Of a stretch of DNA of 64,000 nt, positions 9,690 through 18,360 are shown piece after piece. The notes under the pieces were generated by a model, which ran no database searches, was not told the origin of the DNA, and saw only the letters and a program-made list of their open reading frames with translations. A program made the position numbers and the translations under genes. This DNA is from Mesorhizobium sp. Pch-S (GTDB lineage Bacteria; Pseudomonadota; Alphaproteobacteria; Rhizobiales; Rhizobiaceae), in contig NZ_CP029562.1 in assembly GCF_004136315.1 (NCBI RefSeq), positions 248,001 to 312,000 on the forward strand, written 5' to 3'. The stretch's first letter is position 1, and the number at the start of each line of letters is the position of its first letter.

Positions 9690-10265
9690 TCAGTCGCTGC
9701 CTTCAACCAAAACAAGTGTGCCGCTGTGCTCGAAATAGCGCTCACCGGTACGAGGACACGTCAGCGACTCGTCGAGTATTTCACCCACCCTCGACACCCA
9801 GCCGATACGACGCGCAGGTACACCGACCATCAACGCGTAAGCGGGAACATCTCGTGTAACCACAGCGCCGGCCCCGATCATGCAATATTCGCCAAGCTCA
9901 TTGCCGCACACGATTGTCGCGTTGGCACCAATCGTGGCACCTCGCCGTACGTGCGTCGTCCGAAACTCATCCTTGCGCTCGATCTCTGCGCGCGGATTAA
10001 GAACATTGGTGAAGACACAGGAAGGACCGCAAAAGACGCCCGGCTCCAAGTCGACACCTTTATAGAGCGAAACGTTATTTTGCACTTTACAGTTGTCGCC
10101 AACCGTAACGTCAGGCCCAGCAACGACATTCTGTCCGATCGAGCAGTTTCGACCGATCCGGGTGCGGGTCATGATGTGGCTGAAGTGCCATATTTTTGTT
10201 CCCTCGCCGACCTCTGCACCCTCGTCAACGTATGAACTTTCGTGAATGAAAGGCGGCTTGCTCAT
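9690..10265 (-). CDS. wbpD: UDP-3-amino-GlcNAcA N-acetyltransferase (WbpD type)
   Basis: A 191-residue left-handed beta-helix acetyltransferase that acetylates the 3-amino group put on by WbpE. Hexapeptide repeats run from about residue 10 ([20 protein letters not shown]) to about 145, with the catalytic-type loop [12 protein letters not shown] and Asn-rich turns of the WbpD group. The C-terminus carries the characteristic CPRTGERY motif. ATG at 10265 is chosen because it shares a base with the wbpB stop (TGATG), while the next codon upstream is a TTG. It follows wbpB directly and precedes the GT gene by 114 bp. The pairing wbpB-wbpD is the usual arrangement in ManNAc3NAcA loci. Confidence 0.92.
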   Translation of the reverse strand: MSKPPFIHESSYVDEGAEVGEGTKIWHFSHIMTRTRIGRNCSIGQNVVAGPDVTVGDNCKVQNNVSLYKGVDLEPGVFCGPSCVFTNVLNPRAEIERKDEFRTTHVRRGATIGANATIVCGNELGEYCMIGAGAVVTRDVPAYALMVGVPARRIGWVSRVGEILDESLTCPRTGERYFEHSGTLVLVEGSD

Positions 10266-11251
10266 CAACGGTCAATTCCCGAGTTCTTCAGATTTTCTGC
10301 GAGTGCACGCTCTGCGCTGTCGAGCACACGCAGAACGGCCAACCCCTCACGCCCATCGGTTCGCGGCCTAAGACCGCTCTCAATGCATTCTGCAAAATGA
10401 CGACATTCTTCTTTCAACGGCTCCGCTTTCGCAACATCGACACGCTCTGCATCCGCCTTTCTTGGGTTCGGTACCGGCCCTGAGATGTCGATCACATGAC
10501 GATAGACAAGCAGCTTGTCTTCCCATGCAGGCTGACTGTCTTCAAAAACCGCCATAGCCTTCTCGCCTATCACAACCAGACGCTGTTCTTTGAATGGATG
10601 CATCCAGGACGCCATTACATGGGCGCGGGATCCGTCGGGAAAACACATCTGTGCCGTCGCGAGATCGGCGATACCGGGCTGAAATGAAGCAACGCCCTGA
10701 GCAGTGACTGATGTCGGCTCCGCACCCACCAAGCCGAGGATCATCGAAATGTCATGCGGAGCAAACGACCATAGTACATTCTCCTCTCCGCGGAACTTCC
10801 CAAGTGAAAGGCGGTTTGAATAGACATATCGCAATCTACCGATATCTCCCGCCATCACCATGTCGCGCAGCCGCAAATAGATCGGATGATATTGCAACAG
10901 GTGGCCCACCATCAGGACGCGCCCTGTCTCCTCAGCCAAGTCTCGAAGTTTCTCCGCTTCACCGATATCGAGTGCAACAGGTTTTTCGACAAAGACATGC
11001 TTGCCGGCGCTCAGCGCCGCTCTGGCCTGAGCAAAATGCATTGTAGCAGGCGATGCGATAGAAACGCCGTCGATGGACGGATCCGCCAACACCTGTTCCC
11101 AAGAGACCGCTTCGACACCCAGCGCCTCAGCCGCCCCAACGGCTGCGCGGGCATCTGGATCAACAATCGCCTTCAGATAGCCAAGCTCGGCCATATTGCG
11201 GGCAATATTCCGCCCCCAATATCCGTATCCAACATGCGCGATCGAAGTCAT
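10265..11251 (-). CDS. wbpB: UDP-GlcNAcA 3-dehydrogenase, Gfo/Idh/MocA family (WbpB type)
   Basis: NAD-dependent oxidoreductase of 328 residues that oxidises C3 of UDP-GlcNAcA to the 3-keto sugar used by WbpE. The N-terminal Rossmann fold begins [16 protein letters not shown], the family motif EKPVALD (Lys in the active site) lies near residue 92, and the second domain contains the H-D pair in [14 protein letters not shown] at 11251 has a strong GAGGAG ribosome-binding site. In characterised WbpB/WbpE pairs the NADH is recycled with 2-oxoglutarate made by the aminotransferase. It follows wbpI after 100 bp and overlaps wbpD. Other Gfo/Idh/MocA functions are possible in principle, but the surrounding set makes WbpB the clear reading. 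Confidence 0.92.
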   Translation of the reverse strand: MTSIAHVGYGYWGRNIARNMAELGYLKAIVDPDARAAVGAAEALGVEAVSWEQVLADPSIDGVSIASPATMHFAQARAALSAGKHVFVEKPVALDIGEAEKLRDLAEETGRVLMVGHLLQYHPIYLRLRDMVMAGDIGRLRYVYSNRLSLGKFRGEENVLWSFAPHDISMILGLVGAEPTSVTAQGVASFQPGIADLATAQMCFPDGSRAHVMASWMHPFKEQRLVVIGEKAMAVFEDSQPAWEDKLLVYRHVIDISGPVPNPRKADAERVDVAKAEPLKEECRHFAECIESGLRPRTDGREGLAVLRVLDSAERALAENLKNSGIDR

Positions 11252-11351
11252 TTTGCTCCTCGGATTTCTTAGTGTGGACTTCGTTTAGAACCCGCCCCAG
11301 GCAAGCGCAAGGCTACGCCAGTTCTGCACCAGCCGTCACGAAAACCTGCAA

Positions 11352-12428
11352 TCAGCTTGGTTCGGCCACAATCTTTGCAATTGCCACCGCCGAGCGGCCG
11401 TCTCCATAGGGCGACGCCTCGGTGCCTCGACTGCCTATGGCACTCGCTACCGCTTGAGCAATGCCACCAGTCGAAGGAGAGGCCAACCGATTCCAACCAA
11501 GATCGACCGTTTCGCGCCATTCGGTTTCGTCACGCAGCGTCACACACGGTACCCGGTAGAAGAATGCCTCCTTCTGCACGCCGCCAGAATCTGTGGCTAT
11601 CGCAGCCGCCTGGGATTCCAATGCGACCATGTGGAGGTATCCAACCGGGGGAATCGTCGTGACCCGAGAAAAGGCAAGTCCCTCAACCTTCAATCGGCCA
11701 GCAGTGCGAGGATGGATGGGAAGGACCACAGGTAAATCTTCAGCCACCCTTTCGAGGTTCGAAACTATGACCCGCAGCCTCTGCGGATCGTCCGTGTTCT
11801 CGGCTCGGTGTACCGTCGCCAGCACGTACCGACCCGGCTCAACGCCAATACTGTCGAGAATATCACGGCGAGCGGCTGCCCTCTCCGCGAACTGCAGTGC
11901 GGCGTCGTACATGACATCCCCCACGCTGAATATGCGATCTGAGGAGAAACCTTCCTTCTCCAAGTTGCGAACCGCCGTGTCGGTCGACGCAAAGAGAATA
12001 TCTGAAAGCTGGTCTGCGACGATGCGATTGATCTCCTCCGGCATCGCGCGATTGAAGGAGCGCAGGCCGGCCTCTACATGCGCGACAGGAATGTGCAGCT
12101 TGGAAGCCACGAGCGCTCCGGCAAGCGTCGAGTTCGTATCACCGTAAATGAGCACCCTGTCAGGCCTCAATTGCTGCAGCACGGGCTCCAACTGTTGCAG
12201 CATCGCCCCCGTCATAGCGCCGTGGCCACCGCCATTGACACCGAGATGATGGTCCGGCTTCGCGATACCCAATTCCTCAAAGAAAACATCCGACATACTG
12301 GCATCGAAATGTTGACCTGTATGGATAAGCACCTCTTTCACCGAACCCGTTGCCGCAAGCGCCTTGCTGACAGGTGCAACCTTGATGAATTGAGGCCGTG
12401 CCCCCACGATTGTAGCGATGGTTTTCAT
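11352..12428 (-). CDS. wbpI: UDP-N-acetylglucosamine 2-epimerase family (WbpI type)
   Basis: A 358-residue GT-B-fold epimerase of the WecB family. In this context it would invert C2 of UDP-GlcNAc3NAcA to give UDP-ManNAc3NAcA, the last step of the Wbp route. Motifs seen are TIVGARPQFIKVAPVSKAL at the N-terminus, VLIYGDTNSTLAGAL, VAHVEAGLRSF, ATVHRAENTD, and TDSGGVQKEAFFY. ATG at 12428 is preferred because the family starts MK-IVGARPQF; the frame is open 26 codons further upstream but that overlaps wbpG and lacks homology. It starts 11 bases after the wbpG stop. Plain UDP-GlcNAc 2-epimerase (WecB) activity is the alternative, distinguished only by context. Confidence 0.92.
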   Translation of the reverse strand: MKTIATIVGARPQFIKVAPVSKALAATGSVKEVLIHTGQHFDASMSDVFFEELGIAKPDHHLGVNGGGHGAMTGAMLQQLEPVLQQLRPDRVLIYGDTNSTLAGALVASKLHIPVAHVEAGLRSFNRAMPEEINRIVADQLSDILFASTDTAVRNLEKEGFSSDRIFSVGDVMYDAALQFAERAAARRDILDSIGVEPGRYVLATVHRAENTDDPQRLRVIVSNLERVAEDLPVVLPIHPRTAGRLKVEGLAFSRVTTIPPVGYLHMVALESQAAAIATDSGGVQKEAFFYRVPCVTLRDETEWRETVDLGWNRLASPSTGGIAQAVASAIGSRGTEASPYGDGRSAVAIAKIVAEPS

Positions 12429-12439
12429 GTATTCTTGCC

Positions 12440-13567
12440 TTAGCGTGGGTAGAGGCCGATCCTCCGAGCTAGCGTGATGCCTTCGCGCAGGACGCGCGCC
12501 ATCCACTCGGTGTTCTTGTAGTCGCGATAACTCTTGACCGCCTCGCCCATGATTGACTTGAATTGATTATCGCTCATGCCGAATTTCTTCAGCACGAAGG
12601 CATAATCTTTGGCAAACAACTCAGGTGGGTAGGCTGGTTTTCCTATCTCCTCCAGAGCTTCCTCTCTCGTCATCTTGCCGCTACGAACGACGTCGCTGAG
12701 ATGGCCGTAGCGTTTATCGACACCGAACTTCTCTGGCAGGATGTAGCCTTGCATGAACCGCGTATAGACAGATTCATAGTGCTTGCCGCCGTAATATTGC
12801 CAGCCCAGCTCCTCTTCAAGAATCTTCATCACCGCCGGCTTGTCGTAGTCGACATAGTTGAGGATGGAGACCGAGCGGATTGCTCGTAGGACATGTACGT
12901 AGAAGAGATAAGGATAGGAGAAGTGCGGGAAAGTCTTGAGTTTCCGCTTGCTGAAGCGACGTTGAACATCCTTTATGTAAGGCCAATCCCAATGACCATA
13001 TACCCAGCTTTTGACAAAGGTTGACTCCGTCGCAAAATTCATACCCGAAATGATATATTTTATGTCATGTTTGGCGGCCTGGCGCCAAAGCACGGCCAAT
13101 ATTGCGTGATCCGTTGGGATCTCCATATCTGTAGTCGAGGCCTTCAAGAAGGAGAGCTGCAGATCACGAAACTCCTCCCAATCCAGTACTTCGGTATAGA
13201 GGTCGATCTCCAAGCTCTCCATCGTACGCTCGATGTTCTTTACGGCCAGCTCTGAATTCCAACCATTGTCAAGATGAACCGCAAGAGGTCGAAGACCTAG
13301 CTTCTTGGTGAGATAGGCGACATATGTGCTGTCGACACCACCGCTGACGCCGATCAAGCAGTCGTATTCGCGCCCCCTACCGCGAGCTTTGATCGCCTCG
13401 ACAATTCGGGCGAGCGCTGCCTCACCCTCGGCGCCTTTAATCACACGGATCGGCAGCAAATCCTCGTAGCGACGGCAATGATTGCAGATCCCTTCGGAGT
13501 CGATCTCAATATCGGGATCAGCAGCCGAATTCATGATGCAGCGCCGACATTCACGTAAAATGGCCAT
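12440..13567 (-). CDS. wbpG: N-acetyl sugar amidotransferase, copy 1 (WbpG/WbuX family)
   Basis: A 375-residue PP-loop amidotransferase thought to adenylate an acetamido group on a sugar nucleotide and replace its oxygen with ammonia supplied by the HisH/HisF-like pair, giving an acetamidino group. The N-terminus has a four-cysteine cluster (Cys7, 10, 28, 31; CRRC and CNHC) and the PP-loop SGGVDS at residues 75-80. Length and C-terminal helical region match the family. ATG at 13567 is chosen since homology to copy 2 begins exactly there; the frame is open 37 codons further upstream through AT-rich DNA that carries a glycosyltransferase remnant in another frame. Copy 1 is intact, unlike copy 2 immediately upstream. 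Target sugar is inferred to be UDP-ManNAc3NAcA. Confidence 0.9.
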   Translation of the reverse strand: MAILRECRRCIMNSAADPDIEIDSEGICNHCRRYEDLLPIRVIKGAEGEAALARIVEAIKARGRGREYDCLIGVSGGVDSTYVAYLTKKLGLRPLAVHLDNGWNSELAVKNIERTMESLEIDLYTEVLDWEEFRDLQLSFLKASTTDMEIPTDHAILAVLWRQAAKHDIKYIISGMNFATESTFVKSWVYGHWDWPYIKDVQRRFSKRKLKTFPHFSYPYLFYVHVLRAIRSVSILNYVDYDKPAVMKILEEELGWQYYGGKHYESVYTRFMQGYILPEKFGVDKRYGHLSDVVRSGKMTREEALEEIGKPAYPPELFAKDYAFVLKKFGMSDNQFKSIMGEAVKSYRDYKNTEWMARVLREGITLARRIGLYPR

Positions 13568-13601
13568 CTTGTTTTCTTTGTTATTTTCGATTTTGTATAT
13601 G

Positions 13602-13784
13602 CTATGCGCTGCAGATATGATATTTATAAATGGCCACAATAATATCTTCTTGTACTTGCCAATTATATATCCTTGCAACCTTGCCGAGTCTTTCCCTCAT
13701 TGCATTGTCCGAGAGATCAAGAACTTTGCTGATCGCGGCGACGACCGCATCCGGGTCCCATTTTGTCGTACACACACCAGCCAC
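13602..13784 (-). pseudogene. Remnant of a family 4 glycosyltransferase C-terminus
   Basis: A 60-codon stretch squeezed between the two wbpG copies. It reads DPDAVVAAISKVL, then NAMRERLGKVARIYNWQ, then IVAIYK, which is the pattern of the last helices of GT4 enzymes (pole crossing back to the N-terminal domain). The first codon is GTG at 13784, with only one sense codon between it and the in-frame wbpG copy 2 stop at 13788-13790. No N-terminal or catalytic part is present. In P. aeruginosa O5 a glycosyltransferase gene (wbpH) neighbours wbpG, so a deletion that left only the 3' end is plausible. Recognition is by pattern only. Confidence 0.5.
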
Positions 13785-13787
13785 GCT

Positions 13788-14926
13788 TCAAGAGTAGACG
13801 TTGATGTTTTTCCCGCGCAGCCGCGCATAAATGCCCTGCAGGGACTTGATGAGCTTTCTCCGTCCGTCCCAGTTCGCAAAGTCGGTATAGTGTCTATTCG
13901 GCTCGTTCATATAGGAATGGAACTCGTTCTCGCTTACTCCAAGCTTCTTGCAAAAAAAGGCAAGGTCCGCAGCCAAATCTTTGGAGTCGTAAAGCGGCTC
14001 ATTCAAGGCGGCGAGCGCGTTATCGCGGGTCATTTGTCCTGAAACAATCAAGCTCGAAAGATGCGGCCTTCGTTGTCGTATCCGAATTTCTCCGGAAGGT
14101 AGTAGTTCTGGAATAGTTTGGTGAACCGCGACTCGCCATGCTTGCGGCCATAGGGACGCCAACCGATGGAGGATAAAGCGACAATCGCCTGTTCCTTATC
14201 GTATTGCATGAAATTCAGCGGCCGCACCGTACGCAAACCGTATATAAACGGATAGATGGCATAATACTCTAAGAAGCTAATCATCTGATAGCTTCTCAGC
14301 TTGCGTGTTCCGAAGCGTCGCTGCACGGCTTTGAGATTGATCGCATCCATCGCGTCGCCATGCCACGACGTCGGAAAGACCCCCTCCGTCGCCAAATTAC
14401 CGCCGCTCAGGATGTATTTGATTTTGTTACGCACGGCATAAACGTAAAGATTGGCGAAAAATGCGTGATCCTGAGGCACGTCCTGGTTTGATAGACCGGA
14501 CTTCAGATAAGAAAGCTGTAAATCACGCATTTCCTCCCAATCGATAACGATCGTATGGAGATCATAGTTACAGGCCTTCACAATGCTCTCGATATTGGAA
14601 ACGGCAAGTTCACTGTTCCAACCGGCGTCAATATGAATCACCAATGGGCGCAAGCCCCAGTCCTTCGCCTTGAGCGCCAAATAGGAGCTGTCTACGCCAC
14701 CGCTCAGCCCGATAATGCAATCATATTCTGCATTGCTACCGGCAGCTTTGATCTCGTCGATCTTCTGCTCAAGCAGTCGGGTCCCCTCATCGTTTGGGAA
14801 CCACCGCTTGCTCGTTACCATTTCGAAGTTGCGACAATGATTGCAAACGCCAGCTTCATCGAAGCTGATTTCGGGATCGGACGTGTCCATGACACAACGC
14901 GTGCATATTCTGTAAACCGCCGTCAT
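13788..14926 (-). pseudogene. wbpG: N-acetyl sugar amidotransferase, copy 2 (WbpG/WbuX family), frameshifted
   Basis: A second amidotransferase with the same architecture as copy 1: Cys8, 11, 28 and 31 and the PP-loop SGGVDS at residues 75-80. From ATG at 14926 the frame stays open to a TGA at 14048, giving 292 residues ending EKFGYDNEGRIFRA. The missing C-terminus (HLSSLIVSGQMTRDNAL onward to position 13788) is in the next frame. Aligned with copy 1 (EKFGVDKRYGHLSDVVRSGK), adding a single base near 14064-14072 restores a 379-residue protein with no gap. Either the gene is broken or one base was lost in sequencing; a similar one-base loss in smc in this window makes the second possible. Copies 1 and 2 differ enough to suggest distinct substrates rather than a fresh duplication. 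Confidence 0.8.
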
Positions 14927-16222
14927 TACACAGCCCTCAAAGAGTCAATGCGCCTCATACATGCCACGCAATCGGTTTCTCCGAATCGCGCGGGATTTTG
15001 TTTTCGTTCGCCCAACTAACGACGATCGGCATGCAAAAACTGGAAGCAACCGATTGATTTCATTCATTATCCGGCAAGAAAAGATTGTAACTAGAGCCGC
15101 GATGCCCTATCCCCGGATATACATGGGGGATCGCCCCCCGGCCAACTGGCACTTCTGGCGGCGGCAAATAGCCATTTTTGCCACCCATTTTCAAGGGCCA
15201 AGAGCACTCGAACCGATTAAGGCGACCGGCTCCACTGAGCAAAGAACAACCGAAGCAGGCCCAGACACAGATAACCGGTGGATCAGATGCGAGATCCTAG
15301 TCCGCCCAGCATCTCACCTGGCACCCATGCGCACCTTGTTTATCGCCCCCCCGCATCGCCCCATCACTTTATGATCAAGCGCAAATTAGCCAGCCCACTC
15401 GACGGTACCAAGATTTAGGACGCCACTGTCCTCTCGCGCGGGGAAGCGAAAAGCAACACGCTTACACCATCGCAAGTCCTCAACCTGTGGAATTGAGAAG
15501 GGGTCGTGAGGACAGCTTAGAAGCTGAGTGCAAGCGGGATTGCATTAAGCGAGATCCTTATCGCGGGATCAGCGAAGATGGCGTTTAGGGTCACAGGAAT
15601 GATTCTGATAGCAATAGCAGGCACTATAATCCCATGAAGTCCAAAGTTGGCACAGACTTGTACGCAGTCTGCGGCTGCAACGGTCCCATTGAGACCGCGG
15701 GCCTCACCGCAGAGGCACGCAACCAAACGGCATCGATAGGGCGCCAGACAAATGCCTTGGTAAGGGCTTTGAATCCACCTCGGACATTTTTAGGGCTTTA
15801 GGAATAGTCGCATCGCGTAGAGCGGGCATTTCTCCGGCGGCGGCGGAGTAGACGGGACGCCGGCAGTAGATCGACCTGCTGCCGGCAATCACATTCAACA
15901 TCAGGAGCCCCCCAATGAATGTTTATAGCAAGGCGGGAAACCCCATCGACATTTAAAAGGCAGAGCGATTAATAAATAACGAGAAAAATTTACGCAAAAA
16001 TGCGCAGCAACAAAACATACAGAAAAGATATCGATTGCAGAAAATATTTATTACCATTCATTAAATAGATGCCAATCCAATGGATGGCAACTAATACCGC
16101 GAAGAGCACAGCACCCTTTGTTCGCACAAGCTAGATCACAAGAGGACTATGAAACCAACCCAGCTTCCCCCTCAAATACCAAACATCAGATAATTTGAAT
16201 GATTTAAATAAAAAACATCGAA
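14927..16222. other. 1.3-kb stretch without a recognisable gene inside the polysaccharide operon
   Basis: Between wzx and wbpG copy 2, where O-unit loci usually carry a Wzy polymerase or glycosyltransferases, I see only short frames (up to 137 codons) that resemble no family I know. The part from about 15900 to 16222 is distinctly AT-rich and full of stops; the part from 15100 to 15900 has composition closer to the flanks. A near-perfect 28-bp palindrome lies at 15859. A decayed or deleted gene is the simplest reading, and a promoter for the downstream half of the operon could also sit here. Confidence 0.55.
15859..15886. repeat. 28-bp near-perfect palindrome
   Basis: Arms GCCGGCAG (15859-15866) and CTGCCGGC (15879-15886) are perfect, and the 12 bases between continue the symmetry with mismatches (AG-TCGA-CT). 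It stands alone in the gene-free gap. It could be an operator, a hairpin in the long operon transcript, or the end of a lost element. Confidence 0.4.
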
Positions 16223-17554
16223 CTAGGAAACTTTATTCTCTTCTCGCGAAATTCTCTCGGAGATCAGGATGTAGATCGCATACAGAACGACACCGACACA
16301 AGACAATACAGCGAGTGTTCCTTGAGCACTGAATAGCTTCGAACCTACGAAAAGGGACAGAGAGAACGACACCAATAATGCCAGCTGCCACACAGCGAGC
16401 AGCTTTAGTCTCTCAGCAATATAGAAGGACCAACTCACAGGAGACGCAACGAACTGCAGGCAAACAAAAGGCGCCAATATCTGCCCATATACGCCAGCCT
16501 CCCTCCATTCGACACCAGCCACGACCTCAAACAGCTTCGGTCCCAACAAGACGAGGGTAGCGCACAATACAACAGAGAGAAGAACAAGCGGCAGAAGAGT
16601 AACCCTCATAGTTCGATTGAAGTTTCCAGTTTGTTGACGCTCCGTCGCAGCTCGCTGGCGGAATGTCTCGCCCAAACCGGTTACCATAATGGACGTTCCA
16701 GCCCAGATGCGCTGAAACATCGTCAGATATCCAGTGGCCGCCGAACCAAAAAAGGTAGAAAAAAACAAAACCGGCAGATTTGTCGCCAACGTGTTTGAGA
16801 AATCCGACGGAAGCGAAAACAGCGGGAAATTCCTATACCGCTTGACTTGCCCATATATCGCGGCTCTATCGGGAAGAGATACGCCGCCATATTGCCTCGC
16901 GACAACGCGCGATAAAATCAACGCGCATACGGCATAACCAGCAGTCACGCCGATAGCTAAGCCTTCCGCGTATTGGGTCGACGCGCCGAGCAATATCGAT
17001 AAAAAAGCAGACACCAGAGCTGCACAAAATCGTGCAAAACTTACCTTTGCGAAGACTCGTTTTCGAATTGCCGCACTCAATAGAATTTGAACGCACCCCG
17101 AAAAAGCCACCGCAATGACACCCAGGCCAATCAAAGCCGAGTGAGCACGAACCGATCCAACTCCGATGAAGTATGCTAAAGTAAATATTATCGCGAGAGC
17201 GGATACAAAAGCAGTTAGAAAAAGAAATGCAGCACAAGCAATACTGACAGCAGCATCATCTTCTTCTGGAAGTAAGATAGCCGCCTCATAGCGACCCGTA
17301 GATGCGATTGTACCCAAGCCAACCAACGCAGCGAATACCCCAAACAAGCCGAATTCAGCTGGCGAATACAGCCTAGAAAGAATGGGGAGAACAGCCACCG
17401 GAATGACGGCCGCAAAAAGTACGCCGAGTGTATTGATGAGCGTATCCCGGCCGTAACTTCCTTTACCGAAGAAGACTACGAATCGTTCGCGCAACAGCCG
17501 CAGACGAATAGGCACGACCTGACTCCAGCTATCTCTTGGATTGTTGTACGCCAC
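16223..17554 (-). CDS. wzx: Wzx-type polysaccharide flippase (MOP/MATE superfamily)
   Basis: A 443-residue polytopic membrane protein that would flip the undecaprenyl-diphosphate-linked oligosaccharide across the inner membrane. About twelve hydrophobic segments are visible, starting with TLINTLGVLFAAVIPVAVLP near residue 40. The first-helix motif ILSRLYSPAEFGLFGVFAAL is typical of the polysaccharide biosynthesis flippase family. The start is a GTG at 17554; no ATG lies near the N-terminus and the ribosome-binding site is weak, so the exact start is uncertain. It lies 41 bp after hisF and is followed by the 1.3-kb gap. No Wzy-like protein is found next to it or elsewhere in the window. Confidence 0.87.
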   Translation of the reverse strand: MAYNNPRDSWSQVVPIRLRLLRERFVVFFGKGSYGRDTLINTLGVLFAAVIPVAVLPILSRLYSPAEFGLFGVFAALVGLGTIASTGRYEAAILLPEEDDAAVSIACAAFLFLTAFVSALAIIFTLAYFIGVGSVRAHSALIGLGVIAVAFSGCVQILLSAAIRKRVFAKVSFARFCAALVSAFLSILLGASTQYAEGLAIGVTAGYAVCALILSRVVARQYGGVSLPDRAAIYGQVKRYRNFPLFSLPSDFSNTLATNLPVLFFSTFFGSAATGYLTMFQRIWAGTSIMVTGLGETFRQRAATERQQTGNFNRTMRVTLLPLVLLSVVLCATLVLLGPKLFEVVAGVEWREAGVYGQILAPFVCLQFVASPVSWSFYIAERLKLLAVWQLALLVSFSLSLFVGSKLFSAQGTLAVLSCVGVVLYAIYILISERISREENKVS

Positions 17555-17595
17555 AGCAAAGAACAGAGCCGGGAAGCCTGAACAGATTCAGTTCG

Positions 17596-18360
17596 TCATC
17601 CGATATGGTCCAATAATTTCTCCAGAGCACCATAGCCGGGATAAGTGATAAGCACAGCCCGATGCTTGCCATGAAAAACGAAGAAGGCCCCTGCCGCAAC
17701 CGCGCTGGCACCTGCCTGAATGGCATCCTTTATATCTTCAAGCTTGCCGACACCACCCAGGGCTACCAGCGGCACATCGATGGCGTCTGCCGCTACCCGG
17801 ATCAGTTTGGTGTCAACGCCCTGCATGGTGCCATCCCGATCTACGGCATTCAGAACGACCTCGCCGGCCCCAGCATCAACCACCCTCTTGAGATGTGCCT
17901 GCCAATTTTTGTCTGTAGCTTTGGTGGCTGACCAATAAAGTTGATACCCTCCCATCCATCCCGTTTTGACATCAATCGAAGCAACCACGGCTTGCGTGCC
18001 AAATTTTTCGGCTATCTGAGTAATGAGTTTAAGATTGGTGGCGGTCGCCGTCTGCAAACTCACCTTCTCTACACCGAGGGCAAATAGAGTCTCGGCTTGT
18101 TCAAGCGTCGTAATGCCTCCGCCATAGCAGAAGGGCATAAAACACTCAGTCGAAAACTCCTTAATTACCGAAAAATCAGGCCCGCGCCCCTCTCGCGAAG
18201 CCATAATGTCCAGGACAAGAAGCTCGTCTACCTCCTTCTCATTGAAGATCCGGATGGCATTGAGCGGATCGCCAACGTAACGAGGGTCCGCAAATTTGGT
18301 GGTTTTGACCAATCCCCCATTGCGAAGAAGCAGGGTAGGGATAACGCGATGTCTCAGCAT
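17596..18360 (-). CDS. hisF: HisF-like amidation-associated protein (WbuZ/HisF2 type)
   Basis: A 254-residue TIM-barrel protein of the HisF family. True HisF uses Asp11 and Asp130 to make imidazole glycerol phosphate; here the N-terminus is MLRHRVIPTLLLRNGGLVK, which puts Leu at position 11, while the Asp130 equivalent is kept in QAVVASIDVKTG and the conserved Lys19 is kept. Losing the cyclase acid fits a protein that only channels ammonia from HisH to the WbpG amidotransferase, as proposed for the WbuZ group. It overlaps hisH by 7 bp and precedes wzx. No other his genes are near, so this is not the histidine-pathway copy. Confidence 0.92.
   Translation of the reverse strand: MLRHRVIPTLLLRNGGLVKTTKFADPRYVGDPLNAIRIFNEKEVDELLVLDIMASREGRGPDFSVIKEFSTECFMPFCYGGGITTLEQAETLFALGVEKVSLQTATATNLKLITQIAEKFGTQAVVASIDVKTGWMGGYQLYWSATKATDKNWQAHLKRVVDAGAGEVVLNAVDRDGTMQGVDTKLIRVAADAIDVPLVALGGVGKLEDIKDAIQAGASAVAAGAFFVFHGKHRAVLITYPGYGALEKLLDHIG

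Noticed and set aside
14961..15374. A 137-codon plus-strand frame in the operon gap
   Set aside because: No ribosome-binding site, no family pattern, opposite in direction to the operon, and biased composition; probably a chance frame.
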